Positions 1 through 11,935 of a DNA stretch of 64,000 nt are shown in pieces; positions within the stretch are counted from its first letter, which is position 1; each line of letters opens with the position of its first letter. The notes beneath the pieces were generated by a model. That model was not told the origin of the DNA and ran no database searches. It saw only the letters and a list, made by a program, of their open reading frames with translations. The DNA lies in contig JAMKCH010078931.1 in assembly GCA_023653785.1 (NCBI GenBank), forward strand, positions 62,001-126,000, given 5' to 3'. This stretch comes from Ophioderma brevispina. Its lineage: Eukaryota; Echinodermata; Ophiuroidea; Amphilepidida; Ophiodermatidae. Both the position numbers and the translations under genes were made by a program.

Positions 1-2556
1 GACCAGTACATTGGGCTCCAATAAACATGCTGTATATGGCTCTCAAGGGATCTTGGGATGCCATATAGCTTATCACCAAAGGTGACTGGAAGACTGCTAT
101 AAGGAAGCAATAAACTGAAGTAAACTTCAAGAAAAGTACGGGAGGTCAATTTGAAATGTTGCCAATCAAGGATTGGCTATGATAGGTGACAAAGAAGTGG
201 CAAGATCAGAAATGACAGGTTCAACGTCCTGTATTAGGGCGAGTGTAGCATGTTCGCTTACTGGAGGATTTGTTTGGTGACAACACAAAATATACGACTC
301 CAGGATACTAATGGGATACGAACCACTACACATACTGTGCGATAATTTTGTAAATTTGTGTAAAGCCACGTCAAACCTTAACGGTGGATCTCAAAATATG
401 TATAATAATGTTATAATATGCATTCAACTTTTCAGGTATTATATCCAGATCAAGTGTATTTGATGATTATAGCACCTCATTTTTGTTACAATTCAAGATA
501 TGGTCCTAAAAATATAATTCCAAATTGCAGTTGATTCTGATTGTGCATTTTTGTGTAGTGTGAATATGTTTATTATACTCCGTTTGCCTTCATTATTTGA
601 TGGTCGCACCAGTAAACCGCACGCGCTGGCCTAAATCGATGGTGTTTTTACACGCGTGCCCAAAGACGGCAAATCCTGACGCGTGCGTAAAAGCTGCATC
701 AAGGTTGTGACATCACTGCACGGAGGTAGACAAATGGACTATAGTCTATTCCCATCTTGTAGTTTTTTTGTTTGTGGAAGGGCAAAATATTAATCAATTG
801 CTAATTTCTTGTAGGGTAGATTGATCTATATGTCTTCTTCCTCTGATATATTTCAAAGAATTGTTTTATAAAACACTATTAAAATATGTCTTAACCTGTG
901 ACTTTTGAAAATAATTCTGAACTGTGGATTTTTGAAAGCACACTGCACGGTCAGGTTGCCTTCCAATCTGCATACCATTACTGTTGATCACAAAGCAATG
1001 TACTTATGGGATACATGTCAGATATCCTCCAGCACTAATACATAAAGCTTCATATTCTTTAATTACCAATTAGTTTTTAAAATCATTTGTCTTGTTATGA
1101 AATCTACATATTTGAATGCTCAATGAAACAATGACAGTGCTTTACTGTGTGGCTCAATTGGCTACCATGTGCCCAAACCACACAAGTCAGGTGTTTCCAG
1201 GTAGCCATTAGAGGATATGTGTGGCTATTTTAAGAATGTGATGAGAAATCCAATGACATCCCTTCTCTATTATAGCTTACGTATGGTCCATTTATAGATG
1301 GATTAGAAAGCCATACTTAATGAGAAACAGAGACGACGGCGACCAAGCCTCATTCAAAATAGCAACTTGCCCAAAATATCAAAAGAAATTACAACAATAC
1401 GGAGTGCAAACCACAAACCTATTTGGGTGTGTTGATGTGGGTCGGTCATGTGTGTTCCTATGACCCACATATGACCTGTCCTCGTCCGTTAGTCATACAA
1501 AAATGCTAAAGTACCCTTACGGTGGAGTTGATTCTTTAGCTCCAACAGTTTTGGAATAAGAAAATATTCCAATGAGTAATTGGAAGTAATTTAAAGTTCA
1601 ATGTTTATTTCCAATCATTTATAAAAAGTACAAACTTTTTCAGCAGGGAGCAGGATATGAGTTATTCAAACACTCGTCCCGTGAAATAAGTGTGCTGTAC
1701 ATCTATTTGTAAGAATGAGCCAAAATTGTATATTTTAAAACTATTTGTAATTGGCAACCTGTCTTGTACTATAATCTTGAGAATTTCTACTATCTGAAAT
1801 ATTAACTGAAATATGGTACCTATACAATTTATAAAATAGACTTTCTCTGCAATAAATTCACAAAATTGTGTAGCATTTTATAAGTATGCCCATAAATGGG
1901 ACAGAAATGACAAAAGTGACCTATTGTACAGGGTGATACAAACTTCTGTTCACTGCACAAAATGCAATATTAGTATCAACTGACACGTATTTGAAATTAG
2001 GTTTTTGCAGATATATAATATGCCATACACACAAAAGGCGGCGCTGAAACCAAAGAAGTAGCTTTTGAAAAAAGGATGGTTCACAAAATTATCAACACAT
2101 TTTGGCTTGCTGAAAAGTAATGTTCAAAATACAAATTGCCACACATCAAACATATCATTGGTCCCACTGAGTAAGTTGCAATCACTAAACCAACCCTTAA
2201 TTACTTAAGTCACACACAAACAGATTTACATTACAACAATACACTTCATTCCAATAGACCAACATACACACACTAGAAGGTGGTGTGAAAGAGGGATTGC
2301 TGAAACACCCATGTGAGGAGTCCCGAGGTAGAATCCTATCATTTTGACTACCGTTTCCTTTCTCCCCATTACAAATCTATACTAAATGTCTCGCAAATAT
2401 ACTAACATGACCTTTAATCTTAGCCAAAGAAGATAGTTCCAATACCATAGACATTTCAATGTCATTACTAATCTGTTATGTGAAAAACAACAAATGATTT
2501 TGGTCTTATTAGTAATTGGTTGGGTGAAAAATGGTGACAAAAATTAGCAACGATAG
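1..2556. other. AT-rich non-coding DNA, nothing recognised
   Basis: No open frame of convincing length or composition is seen on either strand. The stretch is AT-rich with ordinary short homopolymers. I see no splice-flanked coding segment, RNA gene or terminal inverted repeat. It lies downstream of the minus-strand exon at 4684-5324 and may be intergenic. Confidence 0.5.
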
Positions 2557-2564
2557 GGCTAATG

Positions 2565-2748
2565 CAGGGGTTCTCAATTATATTAGCTGAAGGGCGAGAG
2601 AATGCCGAACACATTCGAAAGTTCCCTACTTGAGGGCCAAATACACCTGAAATCTATGTTTCCCTTTATATTTTAGAGCAAGTTAAGGGCCAAAAATCAA
2701 TGGTTGGCGGGCCGGATTTGGCCCGCGGGCCGCATATTGAGAACCCCT
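2565..2748. mobile_element. hAT-type MITE with 8-bp target duplication
   Basis: The element begins CAGGGGTTCTCAA and ends TTGAGAACCCCT, giving an inverted repeat of about 12 bp. It is flanked on both sides by GGCTAATG (2557-2564 and 2749-2756), an exact 8-bp duplication. The 8-bp target site and CAGGG-type ends are hallmarks of the hAT superfamily. At about 184 bp it cannot encode a transposase, so it is a non-autonomous element. A degenerate second copy lies at 34839-35026. Confidence 0.85.
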
Positions 2749-2756
2749 GGCTAATG

Positions 2757-3846
2757 TCAAGGTCTACGAGTGCTGCCATCTTACGCTGAGATTATCAATT
2801 GAGCTGAAAATATTGATAACATGAAGCTGGCAGAGTATTGATCAATACTACTCATTCTATAATGTAGTGTTCCTATCGTTCAGTTATACAATAGGTAATA
2901 ATGCACTTTAACTGCACACCAGCTCAGCTCAACCAGTATTCTCTAGAAACACAGGCAGTATTTCTATACGATATCCACTTGGAATATGCCATGGATTTCA
3001 GCAAAACTCACATGACAAAGTGTTGACATAATCTAAAATAATTTTATAGTTAAAAACATTACTTGACTCAATTTGACTGCAAAGTTAAGCAATTACCTCG
3101 GTACCCGTAATAAAATATGTGATGTTCCAGCAATCCCTTGTGTACTATGTACTATGCATGCATGACTCTTACAAGTACATGTGAATGATATTGCAAGTAC
3201 TGCACCCTTCAAAGTGAAAAAGTCAAAAGGATTTGGGGATAGATGCAAAGGACACCCCAAGTGGTTAAACTAGTGGACGATCAACTGACACCCGTGGTGT
3301 TTGAAATACCTTTTACCAAAATAATTGGTTGATAATCGTATGTATTATGCAACTAAACACAATGTATTTCTATTTCTCCAGGAAATTCTGGTAAGACCAA
3401 AATGTTTATCTAAATAAAGTGTTTTTATTCTGTGAGCCTTATCTTAACATGCTGGTAAGCTAAAACGGTATCTGGCACGAGCTCAGAATATTTGTCACCT
3501 TTCTGGTAAACAGATTCACAGTCATCCTGTCAAAGTCAATTTGGTGGATCACTGCTATGCTAAAAATAGAGAGCATGGTATTGATTCAGGTGCTATTTGT
3601 TTTGGCTTCCTTAAGAGTTCAGCAGATAATATGTCATCCTGCTGTAGGCCTGTTTGATTTCCTCTTAGTAACATCATGATGAACAAGTGGTATGAGGATA
3701 TTCTTTGAGAATTGCAAGTTGGAGGAAAGTTCAGTTTTCTGAACACTCTTATGAGAAAATTTTTGCGACTTCTATATGCAATTTTTTGTTGTTTACTTTG
3801 CTTTGCCAAAGTGAATTTTAAAACACGTTTATGCAGCTCTTGCTTG
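2757..3846. other. Non-coding DNA; possible minus-strand poly-A signal at 3424-3429
   Basis: No gene is seen. TTTATT at 3424-3429 reads AATAAA on the minus strand, about 1.25 kb downstream of the stop codon of the exon at 4684-5324. It could serve as a poly-A signal for that transcript, but such hexamers are common in AT-rich DNA. Confidence 0.3.
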
Positions 3847-4240
3847 ACGTAACCACTCAGGTATAAGCCCACCTTTGGGTTTAAGCCCACCCCCAATTAT
3901 TAAAGAACAATACAGGACCTAGCATACACACGTGTATAAGCCCAGGTGGTACTTTTATCATTCAGAAACATATAAGCAATCAAGTAGGGCCACTGCACGG
4001 TGGCTCGTTTACTGTAATTACTTTGAGGAAGGTGAAAAATGATTTTTACATTTTAATATCTGCTACAACTAAGTGTACCCTTTATGGTATCTGGGTCAAT
4101 ATTAAATAACTCTTGAAATGATATTGCAATTTTACTGATGTTTGCTCCAAACTTCTAGCCCCTCCCCGGGTATAAGCCCACCCTATTTTTTGAAGTAAAA
4201 TCCTTCCTTGGGGGTTGGGCTTTATACCCGAGTGTTACGT
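3847..4240. mobile_element. TIR element (MITE-like), about 394 bp
   Basis: The left end reads ACGTAACCACTCAGGTATAA and the right end, reverse-complemented, reads ACGTAACACTCGGGTATAAA. Both run on into AGCCCA, so the inverted repeat is about 26 bp with a few mismatches. The interior has further copies of the TATAAGCCCA motif near 3873, 3931 and 4171. No transposase frame is present. The target duplication is not clear and the superfamily is not assigned. Confidence 0.6.
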
Positions 4241-4683
4241 ATATTAAAAACCGTCTTACAGCAGCTGCGACTTGCCTTGATTTGACAGATTTAACAATGT
4301 GTGAAAGTAGCGACATCACGTCATCCTTCATTGATTAGTTTAAATGAGAAATTTTATGATGGGTTCTATCTAGACCGACTTTCACAAGTTCACCAGTTTT
4401 GTATAAAGCAAAACGTACTTAAAGCACAAGTATACCACTAAACCTTAAACAGATTCCTACACAACAAGATGACAAATTTGGAGGTAACAAAACAGACTAA
4501 AAATTTCAAAAATTAATATGTTTCTGTACACCCTTCAGGTGGGTGAGCAGTAGGAAATTAGGTATAATTAGTTAAATTCTGCATCGTTAATAACCCATGT
4601 TAGTACTGCAAACACTACAAGGACTAAGTTTAATTTGCTTAATTCACATCATGTTTGAAGGGTGGAGTACAAGCTCTATCGGG
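4241..4683 (-). other. Possible 3' UTR or flanking non-coding DNA
   Basis: This lies directly downstream of the minus-strand stop codon at 4684-4686. It has no coding features. If the exon at 4684-5324 is the last exon, the 3' untranslated region would run into this segment. Confidence 0.3.
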
Positions 4684-5324
4684 TTAAGGAATACCTTCAC
4701 CAAATGGTAAGCTGTCAAGCACAGTGGGTGAGAACGGCTCATGCAGCTTGCCGCTAAGGGTTTTTACCACAGAAGAACCACAACCAAGCTCAGGAAAGGG
4801 CAAATCGACATCAGCAGCAGTTGCACCAGCGGCAGCAGCAGCACCAGCGGAGGAATCCACCACCGGCTCTTCAAATAAAGCTGCCGAGGGTTCTAGATCA
4901 TCAAGGGAGAAGTCAAGGTTATTAGGTGATGAAGGGTGTGAATGATGATGATGAGGTGACTTTGTGGTGATGGTGGTGGTGGTGGTGGTGGTGGAAAAGT
5001 CGGCATCAAGCGGTGGCAGTGAAAACTCACTCAGTATATCTGCACTAGGAGCAGTGGAGTGTTCTGTTTGGCTAAAAGCAGGCACTATAGGGGTTGAGTC
5101 AGAAAAGAGGTCAACACAGTCACCATTTAGCATTGTCACATCAGCCCCTTCTTTTTGGAGACTTGTCCCCTCGCTAGCTTTGCTTCCCTCCACCAAATCA
5201 AGATTGATCTCCAAGTCAGGGTGCAGTGGTTTTGAGTCAGTTAGTGCAGTGGGTTTAGTGCGAGGTGACTCTGGCTCAGTGTCGAACACAGATGGCAGAG
5301 TTTCTGTGATCAGGATGCCAGTAT
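4684..5324 (-). CDS. Terminal-type coding exon, Ser/Ala/Thr/His-rich protein, unrecognised
   Basis: On the minus strand an acceptor-like sequence (ACCTAACCCATAG) ends at 5325. An open frame then runs to a TAA stop at 4684, about 213 codons. The frame needs one base from an upstream exon. An alternative acceptor (CACAG) lies a few codons further in, in the same phase. The translation is low-complexity but protein-like. It has acidic hydrophobic clusters such as CVDLFSDSTPIVPAFS and NLDFSLDDLEP, a Thr run followed by KSPHHHHSHPSSP, an Ala-rich stretch, and the C-terminus DSLPFGEGIP. DLF and DF-type motifs are common in endocytic adaptor tails, but no domain is recognised. A broken near-copy lies at 17870-19198. 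The exon may belong to the same gene as 11936-14459, but phases do not join directly, so an exon between them is missing or they are separate genes. Confidence 0.55.
4947..4994. repeat. GATGAT and GGT trinucleotide runs within coding exon
   Basis: ATG/GAT and GGT trinucleotide runs lie inside the minus-strand exon, encoding the His run and the seven-residue Thr run. The frame is kept, as expected for a coding trinucleotide microsatellite. Confidence 0.7.
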
Positions 5325-6515
5325 CTATGGGTTAGGTGTAAGGAATTAGGGTAAAGAAGTCAGTGCAAGGATAATCAATCAATGTATCAATCAATAATGA
5401 ATCAATCAACCAATCAATCAAAATAATATAATGATATTATGGACAACTTAAATTGACCTTAATTCAATAGACCAATAATCCAATATCATCTTGTGATGTT
5501 CTGAGATGCACAGTAAATGCTACACTTACAAAAAAATTCAATCTTGGTTTCCCACATAATATTAAAATATGGATTGTATTGCACCCGAGTAAGGTCTTAA
5601 TATTGGTGTATTTAATTGATGCCTTTCCTTATCCACTAGACTAGCCTTAGTGGAACCTCACAAATCAAAATTTAATACTGTAATTGATCATTTATAAGTT
5701 TGTCCAACTAGATTGTGCAGTTTTCATCATGTAATAATTAATCATTATACTTTTAAGTATCACATTTTTAAATCAAAGATTCATTTTATTTAAAGTGTAT
5801 CTCATTTAAAGTGATTATTGGTCATATTGAAGAGGTTTCATTTCCCTAAAACTTATCATTTTTTATTTCATTTTGAAAATAACCCAAACCAAACTAAAAA
5901 GGTCTTTATCTTGGTGGCTAAGATTTGCACAAATATCTGTTTTAACCCAATTGACTTATGTGTTGTAATGTACATAGCACATGCCTTTGTATGCAGACCA
6001 TGCAACTGAAATCTTCCTTCAGAATTCTGTTCAATATTTGCTCATCAGCAAAAGACAATTTGGATATAATTGAGCAAATCTTCCATGACGAGCTGTCAAA
6101 AAACACACTTCAATTTCACACTCCGTTAAAATATTAATTGCCACTAAAGCTATATGTAGTGGTCTTCCACACATAAAGCTTTCTTTACCATGTTTTACTG
6201 AACATTTTCATTTTTAATGAAGTGGGGTAAAAATAGAGCTTAAAGATGCTCTCATTGATCTTCTAAGGAAGAAAAATCAACCAAAAAAAAAAAAAAAAAT
6301 CAAAATTCAGATTTTTGCATTTTGTAACAAGATTTAAGTATACTAATATGCCATTTAAGAGATAAAACCTAAAGCAAAGTATTAGAATGAAACTGGGTTG
6401 AAAAATTGAACAAAATAATGCATTTCTAACATCTCAGGAAACACATCACAACCAGCACTGAAGTGATTGACAAAAACCTATGCATTGATCACTTACTTCT
6501 GTCACTGACTATATT
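5325..6515 (-). other. Putative intron sequence with AATC microsatellite
   Basis: This is upstream (minus sense) of the exon at 5324. An AATC-type tetranucleotide repeat sits at about 5368-5421. The segment 5325-6062 is also present, with many small indels, at about 18430-19200. No other gene is seen. Confidence 0.45.
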
Positions 6516-6939
6516 GGGCCATTCTTCGGTCAAGTTTGTTGTGGACCTAAAATCGGTAAATTTTTACTTTCAACTCAATGGTGTTTTGTCAACGTAACAA
6601 TCTGTTATACTTTTACATTATTAATAACCTTGAGACCAAAACTCACCAAAATAATGTTTACAGTTTCACTTAATTGGTTACTTTGTCATGGGGGGGGGGG
6701 GGATAAAGTTCAGTCACATGTGTGACCATCAGAAACTTCATTTGCCCACCCACCCCCCCCCCCCCCCATGACAAAATAACCAATCTAGCAAAGTGGAAAT
6801 ATTATCTTTGGTTAGATTTGGACTGAAGGTTTATTAATAATGTAAAAAGTAATAACAGATTGGTTAAGGTGACAAACAGCATTGGGTTGAAAATAAAAAT
6901 TTACGGGTTTTAGGTCACAACACGTGACCAAAGATGGCC
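6516..6939. mobile_element. Foldback TIR element with arms of about 190 bp
   Basis: The left arm starts GGGCCATTCTTCGGTCA, and the right arm is its reverse complement with mismatches and small indels. Matching blocks include CTAAAA, AATTTTTA, TTACATTATTAATAA and TTTGTCATGGG. The arms meet at facing poly-G (6690-6702) and poly-C (6753-6767) runs around a roughly 50-bp centre. There is no coding capacity. The terminal GGGCCATTCT resembles the ends of the 952-bp family at 41270 and 54883, so they may share a mobilising transposase. The target duplication is unclear. Confidence 0.75.
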
Positions 6940-7284
6940 ATTATTTAAAAAGAAAGAGAAGAGTATACTATAGAGAGTTGTTAGTGGGAAGGGTAATCCA
7001 TACATCATGTCACATCATATATAAGCAGCGTTAATTCATATTTCATTTTGCCAAGTGCCAGGCAGTCCCAAAGAGTGAACTCATCCTAAGAAATGCCAAC
7101 CAGAGAAATGGGACCAAAACCCTCTTTTTTTAAAAAACTGACTGGGATGTAAATATACAGGTATGACTTTCTGTACATGGGACCGATAACTTCACGTCTC
7201 CTCTGAAGAAAAAGGGGCTTTTGTGGGGGAGTTTTGGAGTTTTTACACAAATTTTTAAATTCAATACCTGATGTAAATACCAGC

Positions 7285-7360
7285 AAGAAGCCTTAGTAGG
7301 ATTTGAACTAGGGACCTTCAACATCATAAAATGCCCAATCTTGTGGGCCATCTTTTACAG
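7285..7360 (-). mobile_element. tRNA-derived SINE head (pol III box B)
   Basis: On the minus strand GTTCAAATCC at 7308-7299 matches the pol III box B / T-arm consensus. About 50 nt upstream is a box A-like segment (TGGCCCACAAGATTGGGCA). I cannot build a proper acceptor stem, so a SINE or tRNA pseudogene is more likely than a working tRNA. Confidence 0.5.
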
Positions 7361-10300
7361 ATCACTGATGTATGATAATAAGCTATATCTTGTGTGCTCA
7401 ACAAAATTTGAATTGACAATATTCACTTATTTTTAAGGATTTTGACTAATTTCAGAGGCTGAATACATTTAATATTTTGGCCTTCACATCATTTTCATCA
7501 GGGACTGCCTTTTAGGATGTACAAGACATCTCAATGAGCTTGATTTAAATCTTGGAGTAACTTCAGTTAGTTTGAAATAGACTTTGTCCCTATTACTACT
7601 GTAAATCGGTAAATGTCATCATTAACATCAGGCTCACAGTCAATTTTTAAAACAACCTCAATTTAGTTGACCATGAAACACTTAGAAAAATGAAAAGAGA
7701 AACAAATCTGACATTTTCAGTTTGGAAACCTTTCTAAATTTTCAGGTTTGTGAGAACCCACATAACACACGACTAGCATTTATTTGACAAGACTAACATG
7801 AAAAGTTGATACATCGTTGGCATCTTAAGACACTCTGTCACCCACATCATGATGTGACATAATGATAATGCTAGTATTGAAGGAGTTGATGTTAATTGAA
7901 ACATGCAACATGCAGTTAAATGGGTATCATGCCCTACCGCAAGCAACTCATAAAAATGCAGACACCCAACTATTTTCACCCTATATGTGACATCTAAATG
8001 AGCTTTGATCTTAAATCTTGAGTAACTTCAAAGTTCAGTTAGCTTGAAACTAGACTTTGTTCCTATTACTACTGTATATCAGTAAATGTCATTATATTGT
8101 GAGAGTACAACAGATGCATTCATAATCTGATCATGGCACAGACCTATATTCTCTGATGCACAAAGCAAACTTTTTTTCTGCCATGAATACTCAACACAGA
8201 AGGACAAGCCTAAAATCTAAAAATTAAGGTCAATAATTGGGTGTTTTTGGTTCAATCTTAGTCAAATTCAAAGAGAGAAAGTCAATAATACCTATCACTA
8301 ACAATTGCTGCAATTAGGCTATAGATTATGTGACATAGGCGGAAAAAATTCTATTTTCCCGTGAAGATAGTCACATTTCCCATAGATTTCCCACCGTTTT
8401 TTATGTTTTCTTATCTGAAAAGACAAGATTTCCCTCCAAATGGTCAAATTTCCCGGGAAGGAGCTTCCTAGATTCCCCACCTTTTCCCCACATGTATGTG
8501 ACTGATGTCACCACCAGCAATGAAAAATGCACTTCCCAAGAGCGTATGTGTATGCATCTTCAAGGCCTTGTGCTGGTCCCACGGTAGCTCAAGGTTACGA
8601 ATAGGTCTAAATATCCTATTTCCCAATATAGATGTCAGCATCAAACAATTTTCAAACCAACATCGTGGTCCTTTGGTTACAGTTTCTGTAGGGTTTTCAG
8701 CTCACAGATCTCAAAAATACAACATAGCAGGTTTTTCATATTTATAACATTTTAATTTTTTTCTGGCAAACCCAACACCCATTTTTCATTTTTTTCCTGC
8801 AGATTGTAAACGCATGTGCACTCTTATATAATTTTCTTGCTGCAGGTATAATGGAAATACCCATAACTCATATATGGGCATTTTTTACAAAAAATTGTTT
8901 AATCAGTTGGGGGAAATGCCATATCTTAAATTTATATGTATTTTAATGATCCCACAGCAATAAAAGTTTTGGAAAAGTCACCTGCTTTCATCATCTGTAA
9001 AGAATATGAAAACTGGACATATAATTTGTCAGAAATAATTCCAAACTGTAAAAATTAAACACCCCTTTTTTTGTGAATTGTGGTATCCGAGAACTAAAAT
9101 CTTCAATATGTAAGACAAAACACCTACTATTGTTTTCATTGATTTTTTAGTACTCACGCTGTTTCACAAGACCTATTTTTAGACTTATTTTAGCTTTTTT
9201 CAGTTACCTATGGACCATCCTAAAATTCATTTCAATCAATATCAGGCTCTTCATCAAGCAGTAGTCATGTCAGAAGATCACCGATAACTGTGTTTGTAAA
9301 TAATCATGTCACACATCTAATGTTCATCTTCAAAACCTCTTCTAACTGACAAAACTCCCAAAGTATATTTTCCAAAACAAAACAGTGCAATCTCAAACCA
9401 TTGACAAAACTTCCTGGCAAATCATTACTCAGGTACACATTCATCATTCCTCAAAAAACCACACCTAATTGACTCCTTGTTTGGACTTTGTGTCAAAATT
9501 GACGACACACTAATTAAGACGCAGGACAATGTGGGTGTTATAACGTCTACAGTCGTTCCTTCAGGCTTCGCATGCTGTTTGCTCTCGGATTCTAAACCTG
9601 TTAGTTCCCCCTAAAAATTACCTCGGGTTTTAAAAACTTATTTAAGCATAATGGATATATTGATATGGTAATTGGAATTGTAGCATATATATAGTCCTTG
9701 CAAAAATGTTCCAATTTAGTATGTATTCAGTATTTCATAGCTCAATACCCTGGTCACTACCTGCCTACTTATCAGCATCTAAGCAATATTGTGATTGGTA
9801 CTAGGAAAGGTAATATCATGTAATGACAAATTAGATATCCTGTAAGAAATATCTACGAATGTGGTATGGTTTATCCTGAATTAGAAGCACTAACCATTTT
9901 GATTGTTCTTTAGAGGGCCATCTCATTTTGTTTCCTGTAATGAACCTCACTCAGACAGATTGTATCATGTGGTAGTGCCAGAGGGTAAGGAGTGTCATTT
10001 AAACAATATTTAGGCCACAATAAAGTAAACATTTCATCCAGTTTCTCAGTATTTTGAAAAGAGTGGTTTGCTCTATGCTAGCCAAACTGTAAAAAAATCT
10101 GTACAATGACGACATGCATGAATCCACCTTCCACCTGGCATGAGCATGTTGCTTTCAATCACAGAAATGTTAACAAACTTAAAGACAACACACTACAAGA
10201 TTCTTTCAACATCTGTGCCAAAAGCATGCCCAGAGTGAAAGATCAAGACTGATGTCACTTCATTCTATTATGAACTATATTTTTTTCCTGGTTTTGCCTG

Positions 10301-10379
10301 AAATTTGCACCAGACCCACACTTCAGAATTTTTTAATATCAGAATACTCCAGCTAATGCCTTAAAAACCCCTTGGGCAG
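7361..10379. other. Non-coding DNA with a short direct duplication
   Basis: A roughly 90-bp segment at 7528-7620 (AAATCTTGGAGTAACTTCAG to GGTAAATGTCAT) recurs at about 8003-8095. I see no coding exon, RNA gene or inverted-repeat element in the rest. Short open frames here lack splice context and protein-like composition. Confidence 0.45.
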
Positions 10380-10830
10380 GAGCATTTTCAAAATTGGACT
10401 CTGATCTGGAAATGAGGGTCCGAAGGTCATTCTCCGTCAATTTGATATAGACCTCTGGGGGTCTCATCTACTGAACAATTTCAAATCCCTCATTAGGGGC
10501 CTAGTGGTTCTGAGATATCAAGTGCAAGAATCCAATTGTGAATTTTGACCCTGTGACCTGAAATTAGGTCAAGGTCTTCTCCTTGGAGTTCTAAGTAGAC
10601 CTCTTAGGGTCATCTACCAAAAAGCTTCATGATCCCATCATTAGTTTTGTTCTTAAGATAGCCACTGCATAGTCCAATTGTCCCCCCCCAACAATTTTTT
10701 TTGACCGTGTAACCCGGAAATGTCTTCTCATCAACTTGAATATAGACTCTATGGGGATCTTACCTAAAAAAGTTTACATGATTCTAACATCTGTAGTTCT
10801 TGAGATAATGCCCGCAAACAATTTTTACGA
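10380..10830. repeat. Imperfect ~145-bp tandem repeat, about 3 units
   Basis: Units start near 10420, 10562 and 10705. Each carries a GACC-TGTGACC or GACCGTGTAACC segment, then TATAGACCTC or AGTAGACCTC, then TCTACC/TTACC, and ends in a 'TTCTTGAGATA' or 'TTCTGAGATA' type block. Divergence between units is high. Related GGTCA-rich sequence appears at 43.8-44.3 kb and near 51850. Confidence 0.5.
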
Positions 10831-10989
10831 TAGAATTCCTATAACAGGGGAAAGTTTTGATTGTTAATTGGTATCATAAACAATTGATTTGAAAAACTTC
10901 ATTTGGATCTGTTATCCCATTCCCCATTATTTCAATATGTATCCTATTTGTGATATCACCTCCTCAAGGCACACACATACATTTTTATG

Positions 10990-11165
10990 ACAAAATAGTA
11001 ATCATGAATGCGACCTGTTTCCTCCCTAGCCTGGTACCAAGATTTGAACTTATGCCCAAAACCATGTACTCCACTTTTGTAGTCGCATTTACAATTGGGT
11101 GTTAGTGGCTTATCTAGGTCACAGAACCACAGAGATATGCTCCTAGCATGGCCTACAGGTAGCTC
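10990..11165 (-). mobile_element. Possible tRNA-like SINE fragment
   Basis: The minus strand has GTTCAAATCT in a box B-like position within AGTTCAAATCTTGGTACC. A weak box A-like segment (CTAGATAAGCCACT) lies upstream of it. The match is weak, and a chance resemblance is possible. Confidence 0.25.
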
Positions 11166-11935
11166 CCTCACAAAAATCCTTTCTCTGATCTAAATCAAAC
11201 ACTGCTACACATAAGGAAGAAGCTTACTCACTCTAGCTAGGTCCTATGGGAGTTCTACTTAAACAATTTTTCCAAATTCTAGAAGCTTCGATGCTATCTG
11301 CTGAGGTGTTCGTCATTGTTCACTGAGTGTGCACGCGCAAACAATCGGATTGAGCTTGTGCTACGGGGAAGCTTTCGGGATCATGCCACAATATGCCTTG
11401 ACAGGGGCGTGCAATCAATTTGGCCTTGTTTGGCTGTGATTAGTAACCAGAATTTGGTTTGTCCATCGTACATGACCTTTCTAATTTTCCTTTCAAGTCG
11501 ACACAAACATTTGAGGACAAAGGGGGACATGATGTGTAAGACAGCGAAAGGAGCATGCGTCAAACAGGCAGAGCGCATTTAAGTCATGGTTTGTTTCATA
11601 TATGCGACAAAGACTTCGCTGCTTTGTACCTGCCAATTTCGCCATTCCACTCCTACAACATTTCACTATCATATGGGCGACCTAACCTTTACCCCACAAA
11701 AAATGTTTTATCTTTTCTTTGATGCTCCTGCCATGTAATCAATCTTCCCAATCATCCCGCCTATGTTACACCTCTAATTTTCACACAAACGTCACTCTTG
11801 ACATTTTCTGACATTGAATTAACCCATGAGTTGCTTTCATGCTTGTCTTATATCCCACGCTGCTAGGGACATGGCCAGCAATTTACACATGCAACAGTGT
11901 TTTTTCACCTGTTATTATAGGTTCTCTCTCGTCTT
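11166..11935. other. Putative intron or downstream non-coding DNA
   Basis: This follows the stop codon of the minus-strand exon at 11936. An appealing donor-like CAG/GTGAAA on the minus strand near 11918 lies after in-frame stops, so it cannot join the preceding frame. No other feature is seen. Confidence 0.35.

Noticed and set aside
4724..5335. Plus-strand frames opposite the terminal exon
   Set aside because: They are shadows of the minus-strand exon, whose acceptor site and residue runs are better supported.
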